From positions 1-64,000 of the forward strand of contig JACKEN010000003.1 of assembly GCA_020632995.1 (NCBI GenBank): a DNA stretch of 64,000 nt, in the 5' to 3' direction. This stretch comes from Deltaproteobacteria bacterium (GTDB lineage Bacteria > Myxococcota > Kuafuiibacteriia > Kuafuiibacteriales > Kuafuiibacteriaceae). Below are positions 27,418 through 36,886 of this stretch, in pieces. The position numbers and the translations under genes are program-made. Below the pieces are notes generated by a model that did no database searches, had not been told where the DNA came from, and worked only from the letters and a program-made list of their open reading frames with translations. Numbering within the stretch: the stretch's first letter is position 1; every line of letters begins with the position of its first letter.

Positions 27418-28566
27418 GTGGCGCGCTTCGACAGCCTCTTCCAGGTGGGCGTGGTGATCGCTGAGGCCATGAGGCACTACGGCGGCGTCGTGCAGCCCGA
27501 GCTCGGCTCGCCCTTCGACAAGCCCGAGGGAGTGCAAGAGAGCGCGCGGGTCACGCTCCTGTGGACGACCCCGCAGCCCACGCACCGGAACGATCCCCCC
27601 TTCCGCGACGCCACCGGGCAGCTCGTGCCGCCTCCGCTCACGATCAGCGCGTTCTTCCTCGTGACCACGTACGGCGAGAACAACAACGGTCCCGAGGCGG
27701 CGTACAACCAGCTCAGCCGCACCTTGCGCGCCTTCTGGCAGCGGCCGGTGCTCGCGTTGCCCGACGCCGCCCTCGCCCAGGCCGCCGCCTTCGGGGAAGG
27801 TGAGTTGCAGGTGGTCCAGGTCCCCATGGCCGCGGACCTGATGGAGAAGATCTACGCTCCGCTCCAGGCGAAGCACCGGCAGTGGGCGCTCTTCGAGGTG
27901 GGGCCGGTGAGCCTCGTGCCGACGGATCCGCCGCGCCCCGCCGCCCCGGTCGTGCGGCCGGGTGGCTTGCACCTCGGCGGGCCCGAGGTGATGGCGACCC
28001 CCAGCATCGACCGCATCACGCCCGAGGGCCCGACCCGCGGCGGCCGGATCCGGATCGACGGCACCTGGCCGGGGCCGATCCTGGGCGTGCGGATCGGCGA
28101 CGTCGACGTGAAGGCCGCCGACATCAGCCAGCCGACCGCCGGGGGCCCGCTCGTGGTGCGCCTCGCCGCGCTGGTGCCGCCCGTGATCGGCGTGGGCACC
28201 CACCACGTCTCGGTCCGCGTGGGCCGCCAGTACTCCGAGCGCGTCCCGATCTCGGTGCGGCCCGACACCGAGGCGAGCGTCGAGGCCCCGATCGCGCTGT
28301 CCCACTCGTTGGCCGCAGATCTGGACCTGCTGGGCCGCGGGCTCCAGACCGCAACCGAGGTTGCCTTCTGGCCCGACGGGGGCGTCGCCTCGCCGACCGA
28401 GGTCCACACCATCCCGCTCGTGCCCGCGGACGTCAGCGCAACGAAGGTGACGGTCCGCTCCCCGGCTCTGCTCGCGGCGGCGCCCAGCGCTCGACGATAC
28501 CGGGTCTCGGTCCGCATCTCGAGCCGCGTGTACACCCCGTACGTGCTCTTGGAGCTGACGCCGTGA
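27418..28566 (+). CDS. Pvc16-type DUF4255 protein with C-terminal IPT-like domains
   Basis: This 382-residue protein has a Pvc16_N (DUF4255) N-terminal half: VGVVIAEAMRHYGG, VTLLWTTPQPTHRND, LTISAFFLVTTYGEN, AAYNQLSRTLRAFW. The C-terminal half resembles Ig/TIG-type beta sandwiches (PSIDRITPEGPTRGGRIRIDGTWPG and a second copy ending YVLLELTP). Afp16/Pvc16 proteins cap or terminate the tube and sheath at the distal end. The added Ig-like domains are longer than in Pvc16. It starts at GTG 27418, one base after the previous stop. Its stop overlaps the ATPase start. Confidence 0.85.
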   Translation: MARFDSLFQVGVVIAEAMRHYGGVVQPELGSPFDKPEGVQESARVTLLWTTPQPTHRNDPPFRDATGQLVPPPLTISAFFLVTTYGENNNGPEAAYNQLSRTLRAFWQRPVLALPDAALAQAAAFGEGELQVVQVPMAADLMEKIYAPLQAKHRQWALFEVGPVSLVPTDPPRPAAPVVRPGGLHLGGPEVMATPSIDRITPEGPTRGGRIRIDGTWPGPILGVRIGDVDVKAADISQPTAGGPLVVRLAALVPPVIGVGTHHVSVRVGRQYSERVPISVRPDTEASVEAPIALSHSLAADLDLLGRGLQTATEVAFWPDGGVASPTEVHTIPLVPADVSATKVTVRSPALLAAAPSARRYRVSVRISSRVYTPYVLLELTP

Positions 28567-30554
28567 CGGTCGCGGAGCTTCAGACGGAGGCCGTGCTCGG
28601 CGTGGAGATCGCGCGGCAGATGCTTATGCTCGGCGCGCGCTCGTGCGTGACCCTGCCCGAGGACGCGATCGCGAGCGTCGACGAGGGTTGGCCGGTGCTC
28701 GCGGAGGAGTGGGCGGCGATGCGCGCGGTGATCGAGGCCTGGGAGCGGGCGGGAGGCGACGCGCTGTGGCGTCGGCTGCGGTCCGCGTGGGAGCTCGATC
28801 GCCTGTCGACGTGGCTGACCGTGTCCTGCATGGCGGTCGAGCGGCACCCCGAGGCCGCGGGGGCGGCGAGCCTGCTCGCGGAGGACGACCGCATCCACCT
28901 GCTGACGCCGATCGGCTTCGCCCGGCTCGCGGTGGCCGCCCTCGGCGCGTCGGGCGACGAGGCGTTGAAGGTTGGCTTGCACACGGGGCCGGCCCTCACG
29001 GCCGGGCTCCTCGAGGGGATCGAGCCGGTCGCGGGGCGCCCGGTCACCTGGCAGGGGCTCCGCCTGTCCGCGGACGCCTTCAGCGAGCTCCTCGGCACGG
29101 AGGCCTCCGCGCGCGGGGCTGGCCTCGTGTGGCGGCGGGTGCGCCCGGGGTCCGAGGCGGCGTTCGCGCCCGAGCTGATCGAGGGGGCGGTGGCGCTGCT
29201 CGCGGAGGGCGAGGGGCTCTGCATCCGGACCTCGACCGCGCGGTGGGGGCGCCAGCTCGCGGTGGATCTCGCGGGGCATCGCGGCGTCGAGGCCTCGATC
29301 GTGACGGTCGAGGAGCCGCCGGTGGACGTCGCCGCGCTCCTCCGGCTCCCCGCGGGCTTGCGCGTCCTGGACCTCACCGCCCTCGGCGGGGAGCGCCTCG
29401 CCGCGCTGCGCGTGTTGCAGAGCGCGCAGGCGATCCCGGATCTCGTCGCGGTGGTCGCGCCGCGCGGACAGGCGATCTGCCCGTGGTGGACGCACCGCCG
29501 CTTCGCGAGAGCCAGGCCAGGCGGGTGGGCCGGCGAGCTCGACGACCAGGCGGTCGCTGCCGGCCTGGCTCGCCGCTTCCGAGTGGGGGTGGAGGAGGTG
29601 CGGGCCGCGGTGTCCGCCGCCCGCTTCTCGCGGCGCGTGGCCAGCGCGAGCGAGGCGGAGGTGCCGCTCGAGGACCAGCTCCGGAGGCAGCTCCTCGCGC
29701 AAGGTAGCCGGCGGATGGGCCCGCTCGTGACCTTGGTGGCGAGCGAGGCGCAGCTCGAGCACCTCGTGGTGCCGCCTGCCTTGCGAGGTCAGCTCGAGGA
29801 CATCGTCAAGTGGTATGAGGGCGGGCCGCGCGTGTACGGCGAGATGGGCCTGTCGCGGAGCGGTGGCCTCGGTATGGGGCTCACGTGCCTCTTCTCGGGC
29901 CCGCCGGGCACGGGGAAGACCTTCGCGGCGCAGGGGTTGGCCAACGCCCTCGGCCTGAACCTGTACCGCATCGATCTCTCGCAGGTGGTCAGCAAGTACA
30001 TCGGCGAGACGGAGAAGGCGCTCGGGCGCGTCTTCGACGAGGCGGAGGCCGGGCACGGGGTCCTGCTCTTCGACGAGGCGGACGCGCTCTTCGGCAAGCG
30101 CAGCGAGGTCAAGGACGCGCACGATCGCTATGCGAACATCGAGGTCGGCTACCTGCTCCAGCGCCTCGAGGCGTTCGAGGGCGTGACGATCCTGACCACC
30201 AACTTGCGCAGCAACATCGACCCCGCTTTCGTGCGGCGCCTGCGCTTCGTCCTCGGGTTCCCGATGCCGGATCCGTCGATGCGGTGGCAGCTGTGGGAGC
30301 AGGCGCTGCCAACAGAACAGTGGCGCGCCCCGGATCTCGACCTCGCGCCCTTCGTCGCGCGCTTCGGGGTCGCGGGCGGCAACATCTCGAACATCGGGGT
30401 AGCCGCGGCGCACCTCGCGGCGGCGACGCCCTCGGGCCAGATCACGGCCGCGCATGTCGTGCGCGCCACCTATCGCGAGCTCGAGAAGATCGGCGCCTCG
30501 CGTGACGCGGCGGCCTTCGGGCCCCTGGCGCCCCTGCTCACGGAGGTCGTGTGA
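28563..30554 (+). CDS. eCIS AAA+ ATPase (Afp15/Pvc15-type)
   Basis: This 663-residue protein has a helical/winged N-terminal region of about 400 residues and a C-terminal AAA+ module. Walker A is GPPGTGKTF (near residue 445), Walker B is VLLFDEADALFG (near 500), sensor-1 is in ILTTNLRSNIDPAFVRRL, and an arginine-finger region follows. The family sits in every eCIS locus and is thought to help assemble or recycle the particle or load cargo. GTG 28563 overlaps the upstream stop (GTGA). Confidence 0.93.
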   Translation: MTVAELQTEAVLGVEIARQMLMLGARSCVTLPEDAIASVDEGWPVLAEEWAAMRAVIEAWERAGGDALWRRLRSAWELDRLSTWLTVSCMAVERHPEAAGAASLLAEDDRIHLLTPIGFARLAVAALGASGDEALKVGLHTGPALTAGLLEGIEPVAGRPVTWQGLRLSADAFSELLGTEASARGAGLVWRRVRPGSEAAFAPELIEGAVALLAEGEGLCIRTSTARWGRQLAVDLAGHRGVEASIVTVEEPPVDVAALLRLPAGLRVLDLTALGGERLAALRVLQSAQAIPDLVAVVAPRGQAICPWWTHRRFARARPGGWAGELDDQAVAAGLARRFRVGVEEVRAAVSAARFSRRVASASEAEVPLEDQLRRQLLAQGSRRMGPLVTLVASEAQLEHLVVPPALRGQLEDIVKWYEGGPRVYGEMGLSRSGGLGMGLTCLFSGPPGTGKTFAAQGLANALGLNLYRIDLSQVVSKYIGETEKALGRVFDEAEAGHGVLLFDEADALFGKRSEVKDAHDRYANIEVGYLLQRLEAFEGVTILTTNLRSNIDPAFVRRLRFVLGFPMPDPSMRWQLWEQALPTEQWRAPDLDLAPFVARFGVAGGNISNIGVAAAHLAAATPSGQITAAHVVRATYRELEKIGASRDAAAFGPLAPLLTEVV

Positions 30555-30829
30555 TGCGCACGCTCGAGCTCCTGGTCGACGAGGTCCGCATCGAGGCCGG
30601 CGCGACGCCGGAGGCGGTGGCCGCGCTGGGCCCGGTGGTGCAGGCGGCGTTCGAGGTGCTCGCGGAGCGGCTCTCACGCGGCCCCCACGGGCGCTTCTCG
30701 GACGCGGGCCGGCTCGAGCTGGAGGCGCTGTCGGTGTCGACGCTCTCGGTGGAGGAGCTGGTGGGCCCGCGGGGCGTCGAGCGGCTGGCGGATGCGCTGT
30801 ACGAGGCGCTGTTGCAGGGGGTGTCGTGA
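30554..30829 (+). CDS. Small eCIS-associated protein, function unknown
   Basis: This 91-residue acidic helical protein (LELLVDEVRIEAGATPEAVAALGPVVQAAFEVLAERL, then LSVSTLSVEELVGPRGVERLADALYEALL) has ATG 30554 overlapping the ATPase stop (TGATG). Its own stop overlaps the next start. Its position and size match short unnamed proteins found after the ATPase in other eCIS operons. No domain recognised. Tight coupling to the ATPase suggests an adaptor. Confidence 0.65.
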   Translation: MRTLELLVDEVRIEAGATPEAVAALGPVVQAAFEVLAERLSRGPHGRFSDAGRLELEALSVSTLSVEELVGPRGVERLADALYEALLQGVS

Positions 30830-31500
30830 GCGATCAGTTCAACTATCGACGGGCGGCGTTCATCGCCTACGAGCCGGGCGGCTATCCGCAGAAGAAGCGG
30901 GTCATCCCGTTCCGCTTCAACCCCGAGGCGCTCTCCCGCTCTTTGGCCGTCGAGCAGGGCCAGAAGCCCGAGGGCACGGAGGGCGCGAAGAAGAAGAAGG
31001 GCGGCGACGAGCAGTCCTCCGACTCTTCGAGCGGTACGTTGAAGCAGACCTTCAACGTGCTCGTCCGCTTCGACTACACGGACCGCCTCGAGTCGAGCGG
31101 CGAGCTGTCCGAGGAGCTCGGGGTGGGGCCCGAGATCGCGGCCCTCGAGGATCTGATGTACCCCGCGGAGGCCGACTCCGCGCACAAGGACGACGGCTCG
31201 GAGCCGGTGAAGTCCCGCGCGCCGCGGCCCACGGTGCTCTTCGTGTGGGGTCGAAAGCGGGTCTGGCCGGTTCGAATCACGGGCATGACCATCAACGAGA
31301 CGGTCTTCAACACCGAGCTGCACCCCGTGCGCGCAGAGGTCGATGTCGCGCTCGAGGTGCTGTCGGACGCCGACGCCAAGGACAACAAGGCGGTCCAGAC
31401 CGCGCTCTCGTTCACCGACAAGAACCGCCGCGACTGGGCCAAGCTCTTCTTGGACCGCACCGCGACCCAGACCACCGACCACCCGGATTTCCTGAAATGA
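30826..31500 (+). CDS. CIS tube/baseplate adaptor protein (Afp7-like N-terminal domain)
   Basis: This 224-residue protein has the conserved opening IAYEPGGYPQKKRVIPFRFNPEALSRSL (the RFNPE motif of contractile-injection tube/adaptor proteins) and the strand pairs FNVLVRFDYTDRLE, RPTVLFVWGRKRVWPVRITGMTINETVF and LHPVRAEVDVALEVL. A Lys/Glu-rich insert (GAKKKKGGDEQ) interrupts the early part. In Afp7/Pvc7 this domain is fused to a LysM; here the LysM is the next gene. It probably joins the inner tube to the spike hub. GTG 30826 overlaps the previous stop. Confidence 0.82.
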   Translation: MSDQFNYRRAAFIAYEPGGYPQKKRVIPFRFNPEALSRSLAVEQGQKPEGTEGAKKKKGGDEQSSDSSSGTLKQTFNVLVRFDYTDRLESSGELSEELGVGPEIAALEDLMYPAEADSAHKDDGSEPVKSRAPRPTVLFVWGRKRVWPVRITGMTINETVFNTELHPVRAEVDVALEVLSDADAKDNKAVQTALSFTDKNRRDWAKLFLDRTATQTTDHPDFLK

Positions 31501-31772
31501 TTGGCAAGAAGTCACGCTATCGCACGACGAAGACGGCCGTGGCCCAAGGGACCACGGGTGAGAGCGTCGAGCTGCTCGAGCTCCGCGTGCCCGAGCGCGT
31601 CCCCGCCGTCTTCTTCGCGCGCCCCGAGGAGGGAGAGCGACTCGATCACCTCGCGTGGCGCTACTACCGCGACGCGGAGCGCTTCTGGAGGATCTGCGAC
31701 GCGTCGGATCACCTCGACCCATGGGACGTCCTCGAGCCGGGAGAGCCCGTGGCGATCCCGCCGGACAGGTAG
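31497..31772 (+). CDS. LysM-like baseplate protein (tail protein X/gp53 type)
   Basis: This 91-residue protein has a core, PEEGERLDHLAWRYYRDAERFWRICDASDHLDPWDVLEPGEPVAIP, that is a LysM-type fold as in phage tail protein X and the LysM part of Afp7. It would sit in the baseplate hub and may touch peptidoglycan. ATG 31497 overlaps the previous stop by four bases (ATGA), so the split Afp7-like pair stays coupled. Confidence 0.82.
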   Translation: MIGKKSRYRTTKTAVAQGTTGESVELLELRVPERVPAVFFARPEEGERLDHLAWRYYRDAERFWRICDASDHLDPWDVLEPGEPVAIPPDR

Positions 31773-31778
31773 GCCCGC

Positions 31779-32924
31779 ATGCCCGATCCCAGCCTCGGCA
31801 TCCAGTTGGACGGCAAGGCCCTCCCTGGCGACGTGATGGCGCGCTTGACGCAGGTCGAGGTGCGCGAGAGCGACGCGGACCCGACGATCGCGACCCTGCG
31901 CTTCTCGCTCGCGCAGGGCCCCGACGGCCGCTTCTTCGTGCTCGACGACACCCTCTTCGGCCCCGCGACCCCGGTCGACGTGGACATCGCGGCGCCCGGG
32001 GGCCTGTCCACCCGGCTCCTCAGCGGCTTCGTGACCCACGTTCGCCCCCACTTCGAGGCCATCGAGTCCAACTGCTACCTCGAGATCCTGGTGATGGACG
32101 TCGGCGCGCTCCTCGACGTCGAGGAGCGTGTCGCAAGCTATCCTGACAGCTCGGACTCCGAGGCGGCGGAGGAGATCTTCAAGCGCTACAAGATCGAAAA
32201 CGAGGTCAAGGCGAGCGCAGCGCGGCACGAGGCGGACCGGCAGCTCCTCGTGCAGCGTGGCACCGACCTCGACTTCCTCGCTGGGCTCGCCCGGCGCAAC
32301 GGCTACGCCTTCTTCTTCGAGTACGACCCCGACAAGAAGAAGGTGATCGCCCACTTCCACCCGCCGGACCTCGAGGGGACGGCGCAGGCCGACCTGACGA
32401 TCCTGCAGGGGGACGATAACCTCGAGTGGGTGGACTTCCAGTGGTCCGCGGCCGCGCCGGTGCGGGTCGTCGGTCACGCGATCGACCCCTTCGCGAAGCA
32501 GATCCTGACCTCGACGAGCGAGGGGGTGAACGCCGAGGGCGGCGAGCGTGGCCTCGCGGACGACGTCGAGGCTGGCCTGAAGAAGCGGGGCGTGGAGTTC
32601 GCGCAACATCTCTTGCGAGACCCGCTGCCCCTCGAGGCCGCGATCTCGGCCGAGGGCGACGCGGCGACGGACAGGGCGAAGGACCTGGTGGAGGCGCGCG
32701 GGCAGGTCGATCCGACGCTGTACCGGGGTCTGTTGCGGGCGCGCCGGCCCGTGCTCCTCAAGGGGGTCGGCGACCGGCTCTCTGGGCGCTACTACGTCCG
32801 CGGTGTCCGCACCGAGGTCGTGGAGGGGAGGGTGACGCAGACGTTCGTCGCCCACCGGAACGCGCTCGGTCGCACCGGCAGGGAGCGCTTCGGACAGCAG
32901 GCCGAGGAGGTGCCGCCGCAATGA
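31779..32924 (+). CDS. Baseplate hub protein (phage late control D/VgrG N-terminal type)
   Basis: This 381-residue protein has gpD-type features: VRESDADPTIATLRFSL, LFGPATPVDVDIAAPG, SGFVTHVRPHF, the helix EAAEEIFKRYKI, and LLVQRGTDLDFLAGLARRNGYAFFFEY. It ends with a strand-rich domain (GVGDRLSGRYYVRGVRTEVVEGRVTQTFVAHRN). It forms the trimeric hub under the tube. In Afp8/Pvc8 it is fused to the gpV spike; here the spike is the next gene, overlapping at ATGA. Confidence 0.9.
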   Translation: MPDPSLGIQLDGKALPGDVMARLTQVEVRESDADPTIATLRFSLAQGPDGRFFVLDDTLFGPATPVDVDIAAPGGLSTRLLSGFVTHVRPHFEAIESNCYLEILVMDVGALLDVEERVASYPDSSDSEAAEEIFKRYKIENEVKASAARHEADRQLLVQRGTDLDFLAGLARRNGYAFFFEYDPDKKKVIAHFHPPDLEGTAQADLTILQGDDNLEWVDFQWSAAAPVRVVGHAIDPFAKQILTSTSEGVNAEGGERGLADDVEAGLKKRGVEFAQHLLRDPLPLEAAISAEGDAATDRAKDLVEARGQVDPTLYRGLLRARRPVLLKGVGDRLSGRYYVRGVRTEVVEGRVTQTFVAHRNALGRTGRERFGQQAEEVPPQ

Positions 32925-33715
32925 AGTCTCGAGACCTGAGCGAAGTCGTCCGGGACCTCGTCCTCGACCGGTACTACGGCAAGTACGAAGGCGTCGTCAC
33001 CAACGTCGACGATCCGAAGAAGCTCGGCCGCATCAAGGCGAAGGTACCCGCGGTGCTCGGCAAGGACGTCGAGAGCGGCTGGGCGCTGCCCTGCGCGCCT
33101 TTCGGGGGCGGCAAGGACCGCGGCATGCTGATGCTGCCCGTGGGGGGGGACACGGTCTGGATGGAGTTCGCGGCGGGCCAGATCGGGCGCCCGATCTGGA
33201 GCGGCGGGTTCTGGGGCGCCCCGGAGTCCACCGAAGGCCCCGACGACCTCGGGACGAAGGTGGGCAACGAGGTGCCTACCCACGACGGCAAGGAGGCGGG
33301 GCCGAAGCGGCACATCCTGCGGACCAAGTTCGGGCACCGCCTGGTCCTCGACGACGAGGGCGAGGTGCTCGTCCTGCAGCACGGCTCGGGGAAGGCTCTG
33401 TTGCGCATCACCAAGGCCGGCGAGGTCGTCGTCGAGGCGGAGAAGATCCTCTTCGGCCCCAACGCAAAGGAGCCCCTCGTGCTCGGCAACAAGCTCAAGG
33501 AGCTCTTCAACAACCACATCCACCCCACCGGCGTCGGTCCCTCGGAGAAGCCGGTACAGCCGATGACGGGCGACCACCTGTCGTCCCTGAGCAGCACGGG
33601 TAGAGCGCGCGATGCCGTTGATCCTCAGCCAGCTCGAGGCGCCCTGGGTCGCAGTGTGGCTCGGCCAGTACGCCGACTCGGCCGCCGACTCCGCGAAGCT
33701 TCGCGGGGGCGGTGA
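32921..33715 (+). CDS. Spike/baseplate assembly protein V (gp5 OB-fold), C-terminus altered
   Basis: An OB-fold domain (YGKYEGVVTNVDDPKKLGRIKAKVPAVLG, VGGDTVWMEFAAGQIGRPIWSGGFWG) is followed by a short beta-prism-like tail (RLVLDDEGEVLVLQHGSGKALLRITKAGEVVVEAEKILFG) and HIHPTGVGPSEKPVQPMTGDHLS. This is the gpV/gp5-type needle. As read, the frame runs on to 33715 through the next gene. Homologues stop soon after the DHLSS segment, and a stop lies in another frame at about 33602. A one-base shift near 33600 is therefore likely to have removed the natural end. ATG 32921 overlaps the previous stop. Confidence 0.85.
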   Translation: MKSRDLSEVVRDLVLDRYYGKYEGVVTNVDDPKKLGRIKAKVPAVLGKDVESGWALPCAPFGGGKDRGMLMLPVGGDTVWMEFAAGQIGRPIWSGGFWGAPESTEGPDDLGTKVGNEVPTHDGKEAGPKRHILRTKFGHRLVLDDEGEVLVLQHGSGKALLRITKAGEVVVEAEKILFGPNAKEPLVLGNKLKELFNNHIHPTGVGPSEKPVQPMTGDHLSSLSSTGRARDAVDPQPARGALGRSVARPVRRLGRRLREASRGR

Positions 33716-34071
33716 GCCCGTGGCTCGCTGCAGGCCAGGCTGCGGGCTTCCCGTGCACCACCGCGAGCAGCCGGGAGTCGCAGCTCGCGCAGCTCGCGGA
33801 GGCCGCGTTCCAGGCCAAGGATCCGTCCCTCGCGGGCCTGCTCCTCGCGGTCGCGATGCTGGGCTACCTCGCGGGGCAGGTGTTCGGGCCCGGCGCGGCC
33901 ACCGCCCCCACCGCGTTCTCTGCTGGCGTCTCCGCCTTCCAGAGCGTGTTCGCGGATCACCAGATGCCGGTGTCGGCGCGCGCAAAGACCATCGCGGGCG
34001 GGTGCCAGGTGATGGCGATGTCCACCATCGTCGCTTTCGGGGTGCCGCCCTTCGCGGCGCCCATCGTGTGA
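33612..34071 (+). pseudogene. Alanine-rich eCIS protein of about 150 residues, one frameshift
   Basis: ATG 33612 opens MPLILSQLEAPWVAVWLGQYADSAADSAK. The continuation WLAAGQAAGFPCTTASSRESQLAQLAEAAFQAKDPSLAGLLLAVAMLGYLAGQVFGPG..PFAAPIV lies in a different frame from about 33712 to TGA 34071. One base change near 33700-33712 would restore a single protein of roughly 150 residues, with a hydrophobic Ala/Gly-rich middle. Similar small proteins occur between the spike and gp25 genes of other eCIS loci. No function is assigned. Confidence 0.6.
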
Positions 34072-34079
34072 GGTCGTTC

Positions 34080-34455
34080 ATGGCGGAGCACTTCATCTTC
34101 GAGCCGTTCCGACTGGGCCAGCAGGGTGGGGTGAGCGTGACCACCGACGCCGACCGCCACCTGCGCGACAAGATCCTCGCGGTGCTCTTCACGTCGCCGG
34201 GGGAGCGCCTCAACCGCCCGACGTTCGGCGTGGGCCTCAACCGCGCGCTCTTCGGGAGACGCTCGACGAAGCTCACCGTCAGGGCGCTCGAAGTACAGCA
34301 TCCTCGAGGGCCTCGAGCGCGACATCGGCGAGGAGATGATCACCCACGGGGTCGACGTCGACCTCCGACCCGAGTCCGGAGAGCTGGTGCTCAACATCCG
34401 CTTCGCGCGGCGCGAGGATCTTGCCCTGCCAAACAACCTGGAGATCGCTGTGTGA
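34080..34455 (+). pseudogene. gp25-like baseplate wedge protein, one frameshift
   Basis: ATG 34080 starts a gp25 fold: DADRHLRDKILAVLFTSPGERLNRPTFGVGLNRALFG. After about 34290 the rest (YSILEGLERDIGEEMITHGVDVDLRPESGELVLNIRFARRED) continues one base out of frame to TGA 34453-34455. An extra A in a CTCGA(A)G context at 34288-34294 explains the shift. Restored, it is about 124 residues, the normal gp25/Afp9 length. gp25 holds the wedge against the sheath and starts sheath assembly, so a true break would probably stop contraction. Confidence 0.75.
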
Positions 34456-36886
34456 GTGGGGCGCGCCGCTGGGTGGGCGGGGGCACGCCTCGAGGATCCC
34501 TGGCAGGCATCTCGCATGTCACCTTGCTCGTGCACGAGCCGCCCGCGCGGAGCCGGTGGCGGCCGTGCTCACGCTACACCTGAACCCGCCCGCGAACGGC
34601 CTCGACGTGCGTGACGTGGCAGTCGAGAGCGAAGCGCGGCGACGGCCAGCGTACACCGTCGCGTTCCCCGGATCGCGGGTCAGCGGGAGGCCAAAGGTCG
34701 AGCTCACCTTCCCCGAGTACGGCGACACGTCGACCCACCGCGTGATCCTGAAGTCGGGGGGCGCCGCGCCGCTCCACCCGTTCTTCCGCGTCCGCAGAAG
34801 TTCACCTTCACCATCGACTGCCCCGCCGGGGCTGCCGCCCCGATCCCGTGCGCCCCGTGGGCCTGCGCGCCCGTTCCCCCGTCGTCGACCTCTTGACGAA
34901 GGACTACGCGGGCTTCGTGCAGGTGCGCTCTCGGACTGGGTCGGGTGCACAACCCCAACTGGGCAGACCCTGAGCCGCAGCCCTCGAGCGCGTGCTCGTG
35001 GAAGCCCCCTGGCGCACCAGGGCGACATGCTCAGCTACTACCAGGACCGGGTCGCCGCGGAGGCCTTCCTGGAGACCGCGAGCCAGCGCCACTCGCTGCG
35101 GCAGCACGGCGTCCTGCTTGGCTACGAGGTCTACGACGGCGAGGCCGCGCGGACCGTGCTGTCCGTCGATCCGACGTTCAGCGGGTACGTGCCGATCGGC
35201 CTGTCCGTGAAGATGCCGGGGCGCCCCGAGGAGCCACCGGTGGTCTTCCACACCCTCGAGCGGGTGCGGGTGCGCCCCGAGAACGCAACCCACCGCCTCG
35301 TGCCCGCGGCGTGGCCGGGCGCGACCGAGGCCAAGGTCCCGGCCGGGGCCACCGAGATCCTGTTGTACGGGCACGACACGCGCCTCGATCCTGGGACGCG
35401 CCTCGCCTTCGTCACCGAGGGCGCGCCGACCCAAGTCGTGACCCTCGAGGCGATCACCCGCCTCCGCGCCGCGGGTTGGGTGGCCGACCCCTCGGACCCG
35501 CCGCCCGTGGTGCCCGCGGAGGTGACGCGCGTCCAGTGGAGGGAGCCCCTCGCGCAGGCGCTCTTGCCTTGGGGCCAGACCAGGTTGTCCCTCCACGCCA
35601 ACCTCGTGGACGCGGGGCACGGCGAGTTCCGCCGTGCGTGGCTGGGGACCGACGCGTGGCTCGCGAACCAGTCCGTGGATCGGGAGGACGTGGTCATCAC
35701 CCCCACGCGCCGGAACCACACCGCGGTGCGGGTGCGTCGGGGGACCACGGACGTCGTGCACCTCAGGGCGCTTCACGTCCCCGAGGGGCCGGTGGTGTTC
35801 ACGCGCGACTCGCAGGGCGGGTTGCGGCCGGCCCTGGAGGTCGAGGTCGGGGGTGAGGTCTGGACGCGGGTCGAGCACCTGCACCGGTCGCTCTCGCACC
35901 ATCGCCACTACGTGGCGTCCGCGGACACCGACGGCCGGATGTGGCTCGAGTTCGGGGACGGCGTGCACGGGCGCGAGGTCGAGATCGATCAGGCCACGGG
36001 GCTCCCGCTGCATCCGGTCGTGCTGCGGTATCGGGTCGGAGACCCCGTCGCGGGCAACTGCGCGCGCAGCACCCTCACCGAGGAGATCGGCGTGCAGCCG
36101 GCCACCGTCGAGGCCAAGAACGAGCGAGACGCGCTCGGCGCGCTCACCGGCGTCACGAACGTGGTGCCGGGGGCGGGCGGGCGCGAGGCGGAGAGCGCGG
36201 ACGCGATCCGCCACAACATCCCCGTGCAGCTCAAGAAGGCGCCGCTTCAGCGCGCGGTGTCGCTCGAGGACTACGCGGAGGTCGCGGGGCAGGTGGAAGG
36301 CGTGGACCGCGCCTACGCGATGAACCTCGGCGGCGTGTTCAACACCGTCGCCATCGTCGTAGACCCGCAAGGACGCGCTGGCCTCTCGGAGGCGCTCGAG
36401 CGCGCGGTGTGGTCGAGGATCGACGCGACACGTATGGCGGGCCGTGAGCACATCGTGCTCGAGCCGACCTACGTGCCGCTCGAGGTCGAGCTGGTGGTCT
36501 GCGCGGCGCCTGGCGTCGTCCGCGCGGACCTCCGCGCCGAGGTCCTGCGGGCGCTTCGGCCCGGCCCCGGACCGAAGCAAGGCTGGTTTCATCCGGACCG
36601 CATCAGCTTCTCGGAGCCGATGGAGATCGGAGACCTGTTGGCCTTCGTGCAGGGCATCGAGGGCGTCCACGCGGTCAAGGTGCTCCGCTTCCGTCGGCTC
36701 CTGGTGACCGCCGATCCGGCGGTGGTGCCGAGCATCGTGCCGAGCGGCGCGCAGGTCCTCAGGCTCGATGCGGACGCGGACCTCCCCGAGAACGGCACGC
36801 TGGTCGTGCGGGTGGTGGGTCTCGACGAGGTCGACGTGACGAGCTTCTCCATCGAGCCGCCGCAAGGCGTGGCGGGGGTCTGCTGA
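34452..36886 (+). pseudogene. gp6/baseplate J-like wedge protein (Afp11 type), N-terminal frameshifts
   Basis: GTG 34452 overlaps the gp25 stop. The gene starts in one frame (SGARRWVGGG), moves to a second by about 34560 (VAAVLTLHLNPPANGLDVRDV..STHRVILKSGGAAPLHPFF), and leaves it again between 34790 and 35010. Pieces such as VDLLTKDYAGF and LSDWVRVHNPNW lie in other frames there. From 35012 to the end it is intact: HQGDMLSYYQDRVAAEAFLETASQRHSLRQHGVLLGYE, FGDGVHGREV, and a baseplate_J core with QRAVSLEDYAEVAGQVEGVDRAYAM. Full length would be about 810 residues. It forms the baseplate wedge around the hub. Confidence 0.8.

Noticed and set aside
27882..28562. N-terminal extension of the AAA+ ATPase
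   Set aside because: It overlaps the DUF4255 gene in another frame and has shadow composition; GTG 28563 gives the usual ATPase length and coupling.
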